From the NCBI GenBank assembly GCA_000634215.1, contig JFLX01000106.1, positions 1 through 64,000 on the forward strand: 64,000 nt of DNA. The letters run 5' to 3'. Positions 57,437 to 64,000 of the stretch are shown here, piece after piece. Position numbers and translations under genes: made by a program. The notes below the pieces were generated by a model, which did no database searches, was not told the origin of the DNA, and saw only the letters and a program-made list of their open reading frames with translations. The number at the start of each line of letters is the position of its first letter. Within the stretch, counting starts at the first letter, position 1. The DNA comes from Prochlorococcus sp. scB243_495L20. Lineage in GTDB: Bacteria > Cyanobacteriota > Cyanobacteriia > PCC-6307 > Cyanobiaceae.

Positions 57437-57769
57437 TTAACCAAAGGTTCTTCCATTCCAAGCCCATAATGAAGCGGGCACATCCTCGAAAGAAATATAA
57501 ATTTTATCTATTGGAATTCCAATTTTTTCATAAACAAAATTAGATATTTGCTTTGCCATCTCTGAAGGATTTAAAGAGCCTATCGACTTAATTTCTAAAA
57601 AACAACAAGGTCTTTCATCATCAAAATACATTTCTAAATTATCATCTAACTTAGCCATAACAAATCTTTTTGATTTATTTGTTAAAGACGCGACTAATAT
57701 TGAAATTTCTTCAAGTAATTTCTTCTTATCCTCTATTTTTGCTGAAGTAGAAACATTAATATAAGGCAT
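57437..57769 (-). CDS. MIF/tautomerase family protein
   Basis: 110 residues starting MPYINVSTSAKIEDKKKLLE, with the catalytic Pro2, then MAKLDDNLEMYFDDERPCCF LEIKS and IYISFEDVPASLWAWNGRTF G. Matches macrophage-migration-inhibitory-factor homologues of picocyanobacteria; phenylpyruvate tautomerase activity is possible. Trimeric in the family. Confidence 0.85.
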   Translation of the reverse strand: MPYINVSTSAKIEDKKKLLEEISILVASLTNKSKRFVMAKLDDNLEMYFDDERPCCFLEIKSIGSLNPSEMAKQISNFVYEKIGIPIDKIYISFEDVPASLWAWNGRTFG

Positions 57770-57771
57770 AT

Positions 57772-57942
57772 TTATGCAGCTAAATTATCTTTTTGAAAAT
57801 CATTTTGTAGATTAAAAGTTTTATTTTTTAAAACTTTTTTTGATGAAAGATATGCCATATCGTATTGACTTATTCCGTTTTTATAGGGATTGAAAAGGGC
57901 ATTTTTAGATCTACTTTTTTTGCTCCTTTTGAATTCAATCAT
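57772..57942 (-). CDS. 56-residue basic hypothetical protein
   Basis: ATG 57942 gives MIEFKRSKKSRSKNALFNPY, KNGISQYDMAYLSSKKVLKN, KTFNLQNDFQKDNLAA. Very basic. Stops two bases before the tautomerase start, so a likely co-transcript. Function unknown. Confidence 0.5.
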   Translation of the reverse strand: MIEFKRSKKSRSKNALFNPYKNGISQYDMAYLSSKKVLKNKTFNLQNDFQKDNLAA

Positions 57943-58094
57943 TTTTACAAAATTATTAATTATTAATTTAACTTTTTTTTAATAGATGTCTAGCTTTTTT
58001 AAAAATCTTTAATTAATTAAATGCAAAATATATTTCTGAATCACAATATGAATAACTATTTATTAAATTTGAATTAGATCACTTAATAATCGTT

Positions 58095-58733
58095 TTGGAA
58101 GTTCTAAATAATTATCAAAGAAAAAAACTTGATGAGAGCAATGATGAAGAATTTTATTCTGACCCAAAATTTGTTTATCATTTAGATGCGAACTTCAGGC
58201 AATATCTATCAAATGTTTATAAAAAAGAAATTTCAGACAATTCAACTGTCCTAGATTTAATGTCCAGCTGGGATAGTTACTTACCTCAAGAGAAAAAATA
58301 TAAAAAAGTTATTGGGCATGGATTAAACAAACAAGAACTTGAGAAAAATAAAATTTTTGAAACTTATTGGATACAAAATTTCAATTTAAATCAAGAAATT
58401 CCTTTAGGTAATGAAAGTGTTGATTTCTGTTTAATGGTCGCAGCTTGGCAATATTTACAATACCCAGAAAATTTATCTAGAGAAATCGTAAGAATTTTGA
58501 GTAATGATGGCAAGTTTATAATATCTTTTTCAAATAGAGCATTTTGGCATAAGGCTCCCAACATTTGGACTTCATCCACTGAAGAAGAGAGAATTAAATA
58601 TGTAAGAAAAGTCTTAATATCAAACGGATTTAATGAGCCAAGAATAATTAAAAAGTTTAATGAACCAGTCCAAAATATCTTCAATTTTTTTAGTAAAGAC
58701 CCATTTTATTGCTTGATTGCAAGTAAAAAGTAA
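58095..58733 (+). CDS. SAM-dependent methyltransferase-like protein
   Basis: 212 residues from TTG 58095 (MEVLNNYQRKKLDESNDEEF); no ATG nearby. STVLDLMSSWDSYLPQEKKY is motif I (usually DLGCG, here DLMSS, so SAM binding is atypical), VIGHGLNKQEL, LGNESVDFCLMVAAWQYLQY (motif IV region), REIVRILSNDGKFIISFSNR. A Methyltransf_11-like fold; target unknown. Confidence 0.7.
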   Translation: MEVLNNYQRKKLDESNDEEFYSDPKFVYHLDANFRQYLSNVYKKEISDNSTVLDLMSSWDSYLPQEKKYKKVIGHGLNKQELEKNKIFETYWIQNFNLNQEIPLGNESVDFCLMVAAWQYLQYPENLSREIVRILSNDGKFIISFSNRAFWHKAPNIWTSSTEEERIKYVRKVLISNGFNEPRIIKKFNEPVQNIFNFFSKDPFYCLIASKK

Positions 58734-58829
58734 ATAATATCTTTACTGCATTTCAGATAAAGCTTTGAACAAAGATCTATAGCCATACTTTTAAATTTTT
58801 ACTAATATTGGATAGATAATATTAAAAAT

Positions 58830-59075
58830 ATGGGCTCTAAAAGAGAAAAATATCCTGAAAAATGCCCTTGGGATCTAGGACCTAATCAACCTTTAGCTAA
58901 AGAAGAAAACTGGACTTTAAGATTAGGTGAAGCAAACGTGTGTTTTAGCAAAAACAAATTAGACAATAATTATTTTCATGTAATTAGTAATGAAAATGAA
59001 GAACAAATTTTAGCCTTCAGAGCAAGACTTCTTTATCAAAAACTACTTGATAAAGGATTTAGATTGGTTGAATAA
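58830..59075 (+). CDS. 81-residue conserved hypothetical protein
   Basis: MGSKREKYPEKCPWDLGPNQ, PLAKEENWTLRLGEANVCFS, HVISNENEEQILAFRARLLY, QKLLDKGFRLVE. Two Cys. Soluble. C-terminal 'RARLLYQKLLDKGF' helix is reminiscent of the DUF1651-like end. Function unknown. Confidence 0.6.
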   Translation: MGSKREKYPEKCPWDLGPNQPLAKEENWTLRLGEANVCFSKNKLDNNYFHVISNENEEQILAFRARLLYQKLLDKGFRLVE

Positions 59076-59080
59076 AAAAC

Positions 59081-59734
59081 TTATTTCAATAAACTTAAAT
59101 CCTCGAAAACAAACTTTTGTATTTCTTCTTCTTGATTTTGGTTTAAATATTTTATTGATCTCGAATTTAAAATCCAATAATCTTTTTTACCTATATTTAT
59201 AAATTCATCTTTGTATTCAATTTTTTGAGAATTTGATTCTAGGGTTTTTGGATTAATTTGTTGACTAGTATATTTCTTACTAAGAAAACCAACTCCAGTA
59301 TCAAAAAATTCCTCAACAAAAATCTCAATAATTGTTCTATGAATTTTTCTATAAACCATATTAATACAATCATCTTTAACCCTATACTTATCTCCTTCAT
59401 TTCTCCCAGAAACATTCATTTCAATCCCATTTTCAGAACTTTTAAGTAAATTAAAATTATTTTCTGAATGAACTGAATTAAATTCTCTTTTTACCCTGTG
59501 AATACACACTTCAAACAATTGAGAAGCAATACTTTTCTTTATGTTTTCTTCATCTATATTTTTAATCTCAGGTTTAAAGTCTTCACCTAATAAGAACTCA
59601 CCCTCATAAGAATTATCTTCAAATAAATAAGTACACTTGCCTTTATAGCCTTTGAAATCAGTATTCCATGTATATCTTTTTTCATAAGCATTTTTAAAAA
59701 TATCTTTGCAACTCTGTTCTTTTAAATTTTTCAT
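59081..59734 (-). CDS. DUF3386 family protein
   Basis: 217 residues. CKDIFKNAYEKRYTWNTDFK GYKGKC is the N-terminal signature of cyanobacterial DUF3386 (AYENRYTW..F.GY). Then alternating strands and ISRP-like RKIHRTIIEIFVEEFFDTGV GFLSKKY. Soluble, function unknown. Convergent with the 81-residue gene, 5 bases between. Confidence 0.75.
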   Translation of the reverse strand: MKNLKEQSCKDIFKNAYEKRYTWNTDFKGYKGKCTYLFEDNSYEGEFLLGEDFKPEIKNIDEENIKKSIASQLFEVCIHRVKREFNSVHSENNFNLLKSSENGIEMNVSGRNEGDKYRVKDDCINMVYRKIHRTIIEIFVEEFFDTGVGFLSKKYTSQQINPKTLESNSQKIEYKDEFINIGKKDYWILNSRSIKYLNQNQEEEIQKFVFEDLSLLK

Positions 59735-59838
59735 TATTTTTAAGATTTACAAGCAATCATACAAAAAGGCATCTCTAATTGGGATAGAAAGTTTTAATTT
59801 ATTAAATTGACTATTTTTTTAGGTTTTTTGTCAAAAAT

Positions 59839-60363
59839 TTAAGCCAAAGAGGGGATTTCACCTTTAAGCTGAGAAGCCCATGCCTCAAGACGCGAATCGG
59901 TCAAATCAGATTCACTATCCTCATCAAGAGGTAATCCACAAAAGCTTTCCCCTATAACACTTTTAGATTCATCAAATGTATAAGAAGATTTATCTACGTA
60001 ACCGACCATTTCAGCGCCTGCTTTTGTGAAGTAGCTATGAAGTTCTTCCATTGCATCACAATAATTTTCAGTATAGGTAGAAGAATCTCCTAAACCAAAA
60101 ATTGCTACTTTTTTTCCTGATAAATTTAGTTTGCCTATATCTTCTAATATTGAATCCCACGAAGTTCCAGATCTCTCCTCGTCCGCTCCAGTATTCCAAG
60201 TTGGCAGGCCACAAATAATACCTTCAAGATTTTCAAATTCTGAAAGATCATCAACATCTGATACATCTTTTGGTGATTCTGCTGAAGGAATAAAGTTGTG
60301 AAGACGATCTGCGACATCTTCAGTTTTTCCAGTTGTAGTTGCGTAATAAATTCCTACTGTCAT
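59839..60363 (-). CDS. isiB: Flavodoxin
   Basis: 174 residues, long-chain flavodoxin. FMN phosphate loop GIYYATTTGKTEDVADRLHN (4-23), GLPTWNTGADEERSGTSWDS (57-76 region), aromatic stacking in GLGDSSTYTENYCDAMEELH. Replaces ferredoxin in photosynthetic electron transfer when iron is short. Fits the iron-poor ocean setting along with futA. Confidence 0.95.
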   Translation of the reverse strand: MTVGIYYATTTGKTEDVADRLHNFIPSAESPKDVSDVDDLSEFENLEGIICGLPTWNTGADEERSGTSWDSILEDIGKLNLSGKKVAIFGLGDSSTYTENYCDAMEELHSYFTKAGAEMVGYVDKSSYTFDESKSVIGESFCGLPLDEDSESDLTDSRLEAWASQLKGEIPSLA

Positions 60364-60502
60364 AAATTTAAATTGTTTTCTTTAAAATAATAGAAACAAA
60401 CAAACGAAAAATTTCTCCAAAAAAGACTTTTTCAAGTTAAATTTTATACTAATAAAGGTAAGAAAAAGCTTTTAAAAATAATCTACTCAAAAATCTTTAA
60501 GC

Positions 60503-61240
60503 ATGAATAGTAAAACTTCTGATAACAATCTAAATAAAATCATTGATGAATACAAATTTAATGGGCAGAAAAAGTTTAAATTAATTATTTTATTTGGTTT
60601 ATTAGGAGATTTTGATAGCTTTGAATATGCAATAAATTTGAAAAATTACATCAATAAGAATCAAGATAAAAATTTAGATATTTTTGCAATTGCTATTGGG
60701 AACCAAAGTGGGAAAGATAAATTCTGTAAATTTACTGGCTTTAACAAAGAAAATTTAATAGTAGTTTCTGATAATCAAATCCATAATAATTTAAAAGTCT
60801 CAAGAGGATTAGATATTGGTTTAGGCGGTTGGATCAATATGCTTTTGATGTTATCAGGGATAAATTCCTTTAAAACTATTAAAGAAGTTATTAGAGGTTA
60901 TACTGGCGACCGAAAAGCAAAGCAAATTTATTCAGAAGTTGACAAAATTGATGTATTAAAATTTTTAAAATTTTCAGGTAATTCTTTTAAAAAGGTTTTC
61001 GGGGATGGTTATTTAAGACCATTTGAATTAGCAACATTTAGACTAAATAATATGAATGAAATAATTCAAAATTGGAGTGATTATATTCTTAATGAAGAAT
61101 ACCTTCCTCAAAGAGGGGCTTCTTTTCTTTTGAATAATAACAATCAAATTATTTATAAATTTTTTTCAAACGATGTGCTTGGATATTCATCAAATATGAG
61201 GGATCCATTAGGATTTTTGACTAACTTAATTAAAGAATAG
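60503..61240 (+). CDS. Peroxiredoxin-like (AhpC/TSA-like fold) cyanobacterial protein
   Basis: 245 residues. KFKLIILFGLLGDFDSFEYA, DIFAIAIGNQSGKDKFCKFT GF, RGLDIGLGGWINMLLMLSGI, VFGDGYLRPFELATFRLNNM, YLPQRGASFLLNNNNQIIYK FFSNDVLGYSSNM. This is the pattern of the PRX-like2 / AhpC-TSA protein of cyanobacteria; the single Cys in DKFCKF is not in a classical peroxidatic motif. Redox role uncertain. Confidence 0.7.
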   Translation: MNSKTSDNNLNKIIDEYKFNGQKKFKLIILFGLLGDFDSFEYAINLKNYINKNQDKNLDIFAIAIGNQSGKDKFCKFTGFNKENLIVVSDNQIHNNLKVSRGLDIGLGGWINMLLMLSGINSFKTIKEVIRGYTGDRKAKQIYSEVDKIDVLKFLKFSGNSFKKVFGDGYLRPFELATFRLNNMNEIIQNWSDYILNEEYLPQRGASFLLNNNNQIIYKFFSNDVLGYSSNMRDPLGFLTNLIKE

Positions 61241-61256
61241 TTTTTAAAATATTTTT

Positions 61257-61514
61257 ATGAATGTAGATATATTTGGATATTTTGCAGCGATTTTAACAAC
61301 AGCAGCATTTCTACCTCAATTGATAAAAACTTTAAAAACAAAAAAGGCAGATGATGTTTCTTTGACAACATTAATAATGTTTATTATCGGTGTTTTGTCT
61401 TGGATTATTTACGGTTATAAAATTTCGTCTACACCAATATTGATAGCAAATTTGATCACCCTGATCTTAAATTTATTGATATTAATCTCTAAAATATATT
61501 TTTCAAAAAACTAA
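61257..61514 (+). CDS. SemiSWEET sugar transporter
   Basis: 85 residues, three spans with a PQ-loop: IFGYFAAILTTAAFLPQLIK, TLKTKKADDVSLTTLIMFII, GVLSWIIYGYKISSTPILIA N. PQ motif (LPQLIKT) and the SWxIYG element are the SemiSWEET signature. Dimerises to move small sugars across the membrane. 16 bases after the previous gene. Confidence 0.88.
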   Translation: MNVDIFGYFAAILTTAAFLPQLIKTLKTKKADDVSLTTLIMFIIGVLSWIIYGYKISSTPILIANLITLILNLLILISKIYFSKN

Positions 61515-61598
61515 ATTGAGTAAATTTTTTTTTAAAAGTTATACTCTTTATATTTAATAATTAAATCTTGATTAAAATAGAACAAAAATTTACTGATC

Positions 61599-61823
61599 TT
61601 GAAAACTTCAAAATGCTGGGTTTGGTTTAAAGGAAGCCTTAACGATAGTGGATATTGGAAAGAGGGGTTTACTTGTACTTTTGATGAGAAACCAGGAGTT
61701 TTAATAGAAAGTCCTGCTTACGTAACTTGTCGGGTCCCTTCATGGAGAGTTTTGACTAAAGAACCAGAAAATTTATATAAATCTCCTTTAATTCCTGAAA
61801 AAGCAATTTGGAAAATAATTTAA
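61599..61823 (+). CDS. 74-residue conserved hypothetical protein
   Basis: TTG start at 61599 (MKTSKCWVWFKGSLNDSGYW). EGFTCTFDEKPGVLIESPAY, VTCRVPSWRVLTKEPENLYK. Trp-rich with three Cys; looks like a small beta-domain. Function unknown. Confidence 0.55.
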   Translation: MKTSKCWVWFKGSLNDSGYWKEGFTCTFDEKPGVLIESPAYVTCRVPSWRVLTKEPENLYKSPLIPEKAIWKII

Positions 61824-61893
61824 TTTCTAAATGAATTAGAAAAAACTTTTTTACTGCACTATGGCGAGTTAATATTGCTTTAATAAATATTTA

Positions 61894-62814
61894 ATTAATA
61901 CCATCTACTCTCTTTTTATTAATATTATCCCTTTTTTATTCTTAGGTTTTCTTCTAGGAAAAAAGAATCCAAAGATTTCAAAATATATAGCAAGACCTCT
62001 AATAAGATTTGGCATTCCATTAAGTGTAATGGGTCTCTTATTAAAGGAAGGCATAGATATAAATCTAATTAAAAGTGCATTTTTAGCATTCTCTGTAATT
62101 GGAATTTTAATAACTTTTATAAATATAATCCCAATATTTAAGAAGAGGCTTCCAAATTACACATTGCAGCTAGCAGGCCTAATAGGTAACACATCATTTC
62201 TTGGAATACCAATTGCGCTAGCTCTTCTACCTTCAACAACTATAAATTTCACTATTGGATTTGATTTAGGAACAACACTTTTCGCTTGGATATTTGGACC
62301 TTTTTTTCTTCAAGAAAAGGCTAACAGCAATAACATCCCAAACATCAAAGGACTATTAAATGCATTGATAAATAGTCCTGCTTCTAGAGGGATTATTGGA
62401 GTACTTCTTGCATATCTTTTTCAAATAGATGGAATTTTGGGCAATTATCTTTGGATTCCTGCAAGAATAGTGATTGCTTTGGCAATAATAATTGTGGGAA
62501 CAAGACTTGGAATAATCACAAATCAAAATGAGAGGATTTTGGATCTAAATGAGGAAATTAAATTTTCAATTATATTAAAATTATTTATTCTTCCCTGTAT
62601 TATTTTTTTAATATGCAAATTCTTAGATTTTAACTTCTATCAATCATCTGCAGTAATTCTTCAGGCAGGAACCCCAACAGCAATATCCACAATATTAATG
62701 GCAGAGGCTTATGGTGTGAACCAAAAAATAGCTTCAAAAATTCTTTTTACTACAACTTTAATTTCAATAATTACAATTCCTCTATTAAAAATGTTGATGA
62801 ATTTATTTATTTAA
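61894..62814 (+). CDS. AEC (auxin efflux carrier) family permease, non-canonical start
   Basis: The first ATG in frame (62029) would cut off the first spans. Upstream in the same frame is (I)NTIYSLFINIIPFLFLGFLL, GKKNPKISKYIARPLIRFGI, which is the normal AEC N-terminus; the only start-like codon is ATT at 61894-61896, since a TAA lies eight codons further up. From there 306 residues, normal for AEC: GLIGNTSFLGIPIALAL, GFDLGTTLFAW, NSPASRGIIGVLLAYLFQ, LQAGTPTAISTILMAEAYG. Inner-membrane exporter, substrate unknown. Confidence 0.75.
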   Translation: MNTIYSLFINIIPFLFLGFLLGKKNPKISKYIARPLIRFGIPLSVMGLLLKEGIDINLIKSAFLAFSVIGILITFINIIPIFKKRLPNYTLQLAGLIGNTSFLGIPIALALLPSTTINFTIGFDLGTTLFAWIFGPFFLQEKANSNNIPNIKGLLNALINSPASRGIIGVLLAYLFQIDGILGNYLWIPARIVIALAIIIVGTRLGIITNQNERILDLNEEIKFSIILKLFILPCIIFLICKFLDFNFYQSSAVILQAGTPTAISTILMAEAYGVNQKIASKILFTTTLISIITIPLLKMLMNLFI

Positions 62815-62906
62815 ACAACTTTAATGAAATCTTATTTAAATGCATGATTAATGAATAATGTAAAGTTTATATCCTGATAACTAAATAATGTCTTAAGATT
62901 TAGGTT

Positions 62907-63158
62907 ATGAAGTCAGTAAACCCTGAAAATGAATATATCCCTCTAGATCTAAGGATTTCTGTGAGGAGGGATACTCTACGGCTTATCTCAGAGATGGCTC
63001 AAGATATGGGAATAAGCATTAATGAAGTTTTTAGTTTTTTAGCCGAAGATTCTGTCATCGATCTCGAATTAATGGAAGATTTGAATAAAATTGATATCCC
63101 AAGCAAGTGCAGCATTGATGATTTAAAAAAAGCTCTTCTAAAAAAAAGACTTTGTTAA
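62907..63158 (+). CDS. Ribbon-helix-helix-like small protein
   Basis: 83 residues. YIPLDLRISVRRDTLRLISE, MAQDMGISINEVFSFLAEDS, VIDLELMEDLNKIDIPSKCS. 'LRISVRRDTLRLISEMAQDMGISINEV' has the strand-helix-helix order of RHH/CopG DNA-binding proteins. Possible small regulator; tentative. Overlaps the convergent glycosyltransferase end by 4 bases. Confidence 0.5.
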   Translation: MKSVNPENEYIPLDLRISVRRDTLRLISEMAQDMGISINEVFSFLAEDSVIDLELMEDLNKIDIPSKCSIDDLKKALLKKRLC

Positions 63159-64000
63159 AATTTTTCAACTATTCTATTTTCCCAGTCAGATTTATAACCA
63201 CTTTTCACTAAAAAATTCGAATACTTATTTAAATCACTTTTTTGAATTCGCCATAAATTATAAATCCCAAATTTGCCCAATTTTTGATGATTAATTTTTG
63301 ACCATTGTTTTCGGCGGGTAGAGTATTCATCTATCACGACCAGTAGAGATTTATATTCATAATCGGGTTGATCCTCATAATTCTTTCTCCTATCAGTATT
63401 TAGCCTTTCTGAAAGATTAATTAATCCTTCTTCAGTATTTGGTTCATAAAAAACTATTTGTCTCGAATAATAATGTAATGAGGGTTTTCTTATCCCGATC
63501 ATTGCTAAAGTTTCCCTTCCCTCGCGAATATCTAAAATTAATTTTGAGATATTCCTTAAAGGTAATTGCCTTGAAGTATCTGCTAATTTTCTAATTGGCG
63601 ACATCAAATAAGGTTGTCCAATTAAAAGTAAAATTTGGAGATAAAAAAAGATATATCTAGATTTTAAAGAAAATAAGATTATTGCAAGAAGGGTAAATGA
63701 AGAGAAGAACAATTTAGCTTTGAAAATAATCCCAGAGCTTATAAGTTCTGATGCAAGATTAGGCATTTCGGGATCATTAATTGAACTCAACCAAATATTG
63801 GAAAAAAAGAATGCTATTGAGAAACCAAACAAAACTAAAATATTAAAAATCCAGAAAAATAAATAACTTTTATTTATATTTTTTAAGCTTATAAAGCTAT
63901 TACTTGTTAACAACGCTGCCGCTGGAATTGCTGGCAACCAATAGCTCGGTAGTTTTGTTGCAGAAAGGCTAAAGAAGATTAAAACTGACGTTAACCAACA
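63155..64000 (-). CDS. ArnT/PMT-type membrane glycosyltransferase, C-terminal part (runs off right edge)
   Basis: The frame is open to the window edge: ...SVLIFFSLSATKLPSYWLPA IPAAALL, followed by four hydrophobic spans and a cytoplasmic or periplasmic domain ending WENRIVEKF. 'FFSLSATKLPSYWLPAIP' is the hallmark loop of ArnT/PMT-2 (dolichyl-phosphate-mannose type) glycosyltransferases. Adds sugars from lipid carriers to envelope glycans. N-terminus lies outside the window, so the apparent TTG start at 63937 is not real. Confidence 0.8.
   Translation of the reverse strand, partial: CWLTSVLIFFSLSATKLPSYWLPAIPAAALLTSNSFISLKNINKSYLFFWIFNILVLFGFSIAFFFSNIWLSSINDPEMPNLASELISSGIIFKAKLFFSSFTLLAIILFSLKSRYIFFYLQILLLIGQPYLMSPIRKLADTSRQLPLRNISKLILDIREGRETLAMIGIRKPSLHYYSRQIVFYEPNTEEGLINLSERLNTDRRKNYEDQPDYEYKSLLVVIDEYSTRRKQWSKINHQKLGKFGIYNLWRIQKSDLNKYSNFLVKSGYKSDWENRIVEKF

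Noticed and set aside
62029-62814. AEC permease starting at the first ATG
   Set aside because: It would lose about 45 residues, including the first membrane span, that are plainly coding upstream.
1-64000. Integrase, transposase or CRISPR array
   Set aside because: No recombinase, transposase, cas gene or spaced repeat array was seen in any frame, although tRNA-linked scars are present.

Overview
The window is AT-rich (mostly A/T between genes), gene-dense and oxygenic-photosynthetic. It carries psbD-psbC, petM, ycf4, ycf39, split pntA, an NTRC-type thioredoxin reductase, flavodoxin, futA/idiA and several high-light-inducible (hli) genes, with short intergenic spaces and many conserved proteins under 60 residues. 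Together these point to a high-light-adapted marine Prochlorococcus chromosome; the strain cannot be named from the sequence alone.

Layout. 1-1.5 kb: the edge of a porin gene, two small genes and apt. 1.6-27.5 kb: a hypervariable genomic island. Its left border is marked by three generations of tRNA-Pro: a decayed copy at about 1.67-1.79 kb, the intact tRNA-Pro(TGG) at 3.96-4.03 kb, and an exact 47-bp 3' half at 4.945-4.991 kb. A glycine-rich beta-barrel gene and a small secreted-protein cassette sit between these copies. The island then carries dozens of tiny genes, three DUF3303-type genes, a SOS-associated peptidase (SRAP/YedK), an RluF-like pseudouridine synthase, a seven-gene operon with a metal/thiol flavour (MauE/DoxX-like, DUF411, DUF3721, PepSY-TM-like), a SelO AMPylase, a cupin, a glutamine amidotransferase and five hli genes. 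Many island genes are broken: in-frame stops, homopolymer frameshifts, and a truncated transporter joined to an 88-bp inverted copy of another gene. No integrase is visible.

27.5-64 kb: core genome. This includes ychF; an adaptor protein with polA, cysS, dxr and a 2Fe-2S protein; a pntA1-pntA2-pntB-hydrolase operon; NTRC and an IF-1 paralogue; petM-ycf39; ilvN; ycf4 with a cyclophilin lipoprotein; psbD/psbC; maf; cobQ with a ferredoxin; a rhomboid; tRNA-Ser(CGA); futA; glyQ; flavodoxin; SemiSWEET; an AEC permease; and the edge of an ArnT/PMT-like glycosyltransferase.

The most noteworthy non-gene signal is a near-identical 21-bp element (TTGACAGTCGATCTAAAATA plus one A) found six times, each just upstream of a different island gene between 4.1 and 12 kb and not noticed in the core region. 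It looks like a shared promoter or operator and so suggests an island regulon. Several genes also lack an ATG/GTG/TTG where the family start should be and have ATA/ATC/ATT instead.
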